A DNA stretch of 64,000 nt from Streptomyces sp. Alt3 (GTDB taxonomy: Bacteria > Actinomycetota > Actinomycetes > Streptomycetales > Streptomycetaceae): the NCBI RefSeq assembly GCF_030719215.1, contig NZ_CP120983.1, forward strand, positions 4,030,001 to 4,094,000. The letters are read 5' to 3'. Below, piece after piece: positions 63,068 to 64,000 of this stretch; positions within the stretch are counted from its first letter, which is position 1; every line of letters starts with the position of its first letter. The notes under the pieces are model-generated. The model had not been told where the DNA came from, ran no database searches, and saw only the letters and a program-made list of their open reading frames with translations. The position numbers and the translations under genes were made by a program.

Positions 63068-63218
63068 ACTCATAGGGGTCTACCGAAGATGCCGCTGACC
63101 TGCCCTTTATTCATCCACCGGCTGTGGGGGAGAAAAACTTTTACCCTCAGACCAAGATCACCGGAATCACCCCATCGCCGAACCTGGAAACGCGGGCAAC
63201 GTAAGGATCTCAAGGGCA

Positions 63219-63247
63219 TTGCATCTCTTACCTGTGGAAGATTAGAT
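63219..63247 (+). promoter_or_regulatory. promoter of the MATE gene
   Basis: TTGCAT (63219-63224), a 17-bp spacer and TTAGAT (63242-63247) form a good sigma-70-type promoter. The ATG follows eight bases on, so the mRNA is probably leaderless. Confidence 0.65.
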
Positions 63248-63255
63248 TGGCCCTC

Positions 63256-64000
63256 ATGACCCAGGCACCGACGGACCAGCTTCCCTCCCGCCGCCGACAC
63301 GACCGCGAGATCATCGCTCTCGCCGTGCCGGCCTTCGGCGCACTGGTTGCCGAGCCTCTCTTCGTCATGGTCGACAGCGCCATCGTCGGTCACCTGGGCA
63401 CACCGCAACTGGCCGGCCTGGCCGTCGCAGCGGCACTCCTGACGACCGCGGTGAGCATCTTCGTCTTCCTCGCCTACGCCACCACAGCCGCAGTCGCCCG
63501 CCAGGCCGGGGCCGGAGATCTGGCTTCCGCCATCCGTCAGGGCATGGACGGAATCTGGCTGGCCCTCCTGATCGGTGCCGCTGTCGTCGCTGTCGCTCTG
63601 CCACTGGCACCGTGGCTGGTCGACATCTTCGGGGCTTCCGACACTGCGACCCCCTACGCCACCACCTATCTGCGCATCTCCAGCCTCGGTATCCCCGCGA
63701 TGCTCGTGGTGCTGGCGGCAACGGGAGTACTCCGAGGGCTGCAAGACACCCGAACGCCGCTTTACGTAGCGATCGGTGGATTCGCAGCCAACGGAGCTCT
63801 CAACGCAGGGCTCGTCTACGGCGCCGGACTGGGGATCGCAGGATCCGCGTGGGGAACCGTCATCGCCCAAGTGGGTATGGCGATCGCCTACCTGATCGTC
63901 GTGGTTCGTGGGGCCCGGCGGCACGGGGCATCACTGCGTCCGGATGCTGCAGGGATCCGGGCATGCGCCCAGGCAGGCGTACCCCTGCTGATCCGCACGC
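63256..64000 (+). CDS. MATE family efflux transporter, 5' part
   Basis: The frame is open to the window edge, giving 248 residues. It starts MTQAPTDQLPSRRRHDREII and has the MATE core VPAFGALVAEPLFVMVDSAI, VGHLGTPQLAGLAVA and GVLRGLQDTRTPLY over at least six helices. Proteins of this DinF-like branch export cations and drugs using a proton or sodium gradient. The remaining helices lie beyond the window. Confidence 0.93.
   Translation, partial: MTQAPTDQLPSRRRHDREIIALAVPAFGALVAEPLFVMVDSAIVGHLGTPQLAGLAVAAALLTTAVSIFVFLAYATTAAVARQAGAGDLASAIRQGMDGIWLALLIGAAVVAVALPLAPWLVDIFGASDTATPYATTYLRISSLGIPAMLVVLAATGVLRGLQDTRTPLYVAIGGFAANGALNAGLVYGAGLGIAGSAWGTVIAQVGMAIAYLIVVVRGARRHGASLRPDAAGIRACAQAGVPLLIRT

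Overview
The window is a very GC-rich actinomycete chromosome segment, almost certainly Streptomyces. The evidence is the sporulation pair ssgA/ssgR, Streptomyces-type membrane and copper proteins, perfect GTTTCACGTGAAAC parS sites, TTGTCCACA-type DnaA boxes, frequent GTG starts and many promoters that place the start codon at the transcription start. Four perfect and one near-perfect parS site, together with dnaB, suggest the core of the linear chromosome, not far from oriC. oriC itself is not here.

Layout. 1-4.7 kb: 5' part of a primase/polymerase-like gene, a GAF-PP2C phosphatase with a changed metal-ligand motif, an aminopeptidase P and an anti-sigma-type ATPase. 5-11 kb: extracytoplasmic copper-trafficking cluster (YcnI, Sco, PCuAC, CopC-CopD, Tat-exported DyP peroxidase). 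11-15 kb: pheA, serS, a HAD phosphatase and tRNA-Ser(GCT). 15-20 kb: a phage-antirepressor-like DNA-binding protein and a four-gene double ABC exporter operon. 20-25 kb: an EphD-like hydrolase-dehydrogenase fusion, kptA, an F420-type oxidoreductase and a second HAD phosphatase. 25-33 kb: cytochrome bd operon cydA-cydB-cydDC with a GAF histidine kinase at its end, headed by a Rex operator. 33-41 kb: hisC, a LacI regulator, a metallophosphoesterase, thiC with a TPP riboswitch and a YibE/F protein. 41-52 kb: ssgA, ssgR, small membrane and cupin proteins, a cystathionine gamma-lyase-type enzyme, LysR, Nudix, MFS/MarR pair, GNAT, an AlkZ-like protein and a serine hydrolase. 52.4-61.3 kb: mobile DNA. 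61.3-64 kb: dnaB and the start of a MATE exporter.

The standout is 52.4-61.3 kb: a Tn7-like transposon (tnsA-tnsB-tnsC-tniQ, mutually overlapping by 4 nt) carrying a peptide deformylase and a divergent winged-helix regulator. Its tnsA-side end lies 6-9 bp from the dnaB stop codon, as Tn7 sits beside glmS, so dnaB is a candidate attachment gene. Directly to its left is a 0.66-kb shrunken relic of the same family that keeps both ends and pieces of the same cargo.

Five apparent reading-frame breaks occur (ephD-like, cydDC twice, tnsA, dnaB). Four are single extra bases that can each be placed at the centre of a GCCNGGC heptamer, and removing that base restores GCCGGC and the frame. Because dnaB is essential, sequence error is the likely cause, possibly linked to a base modification.
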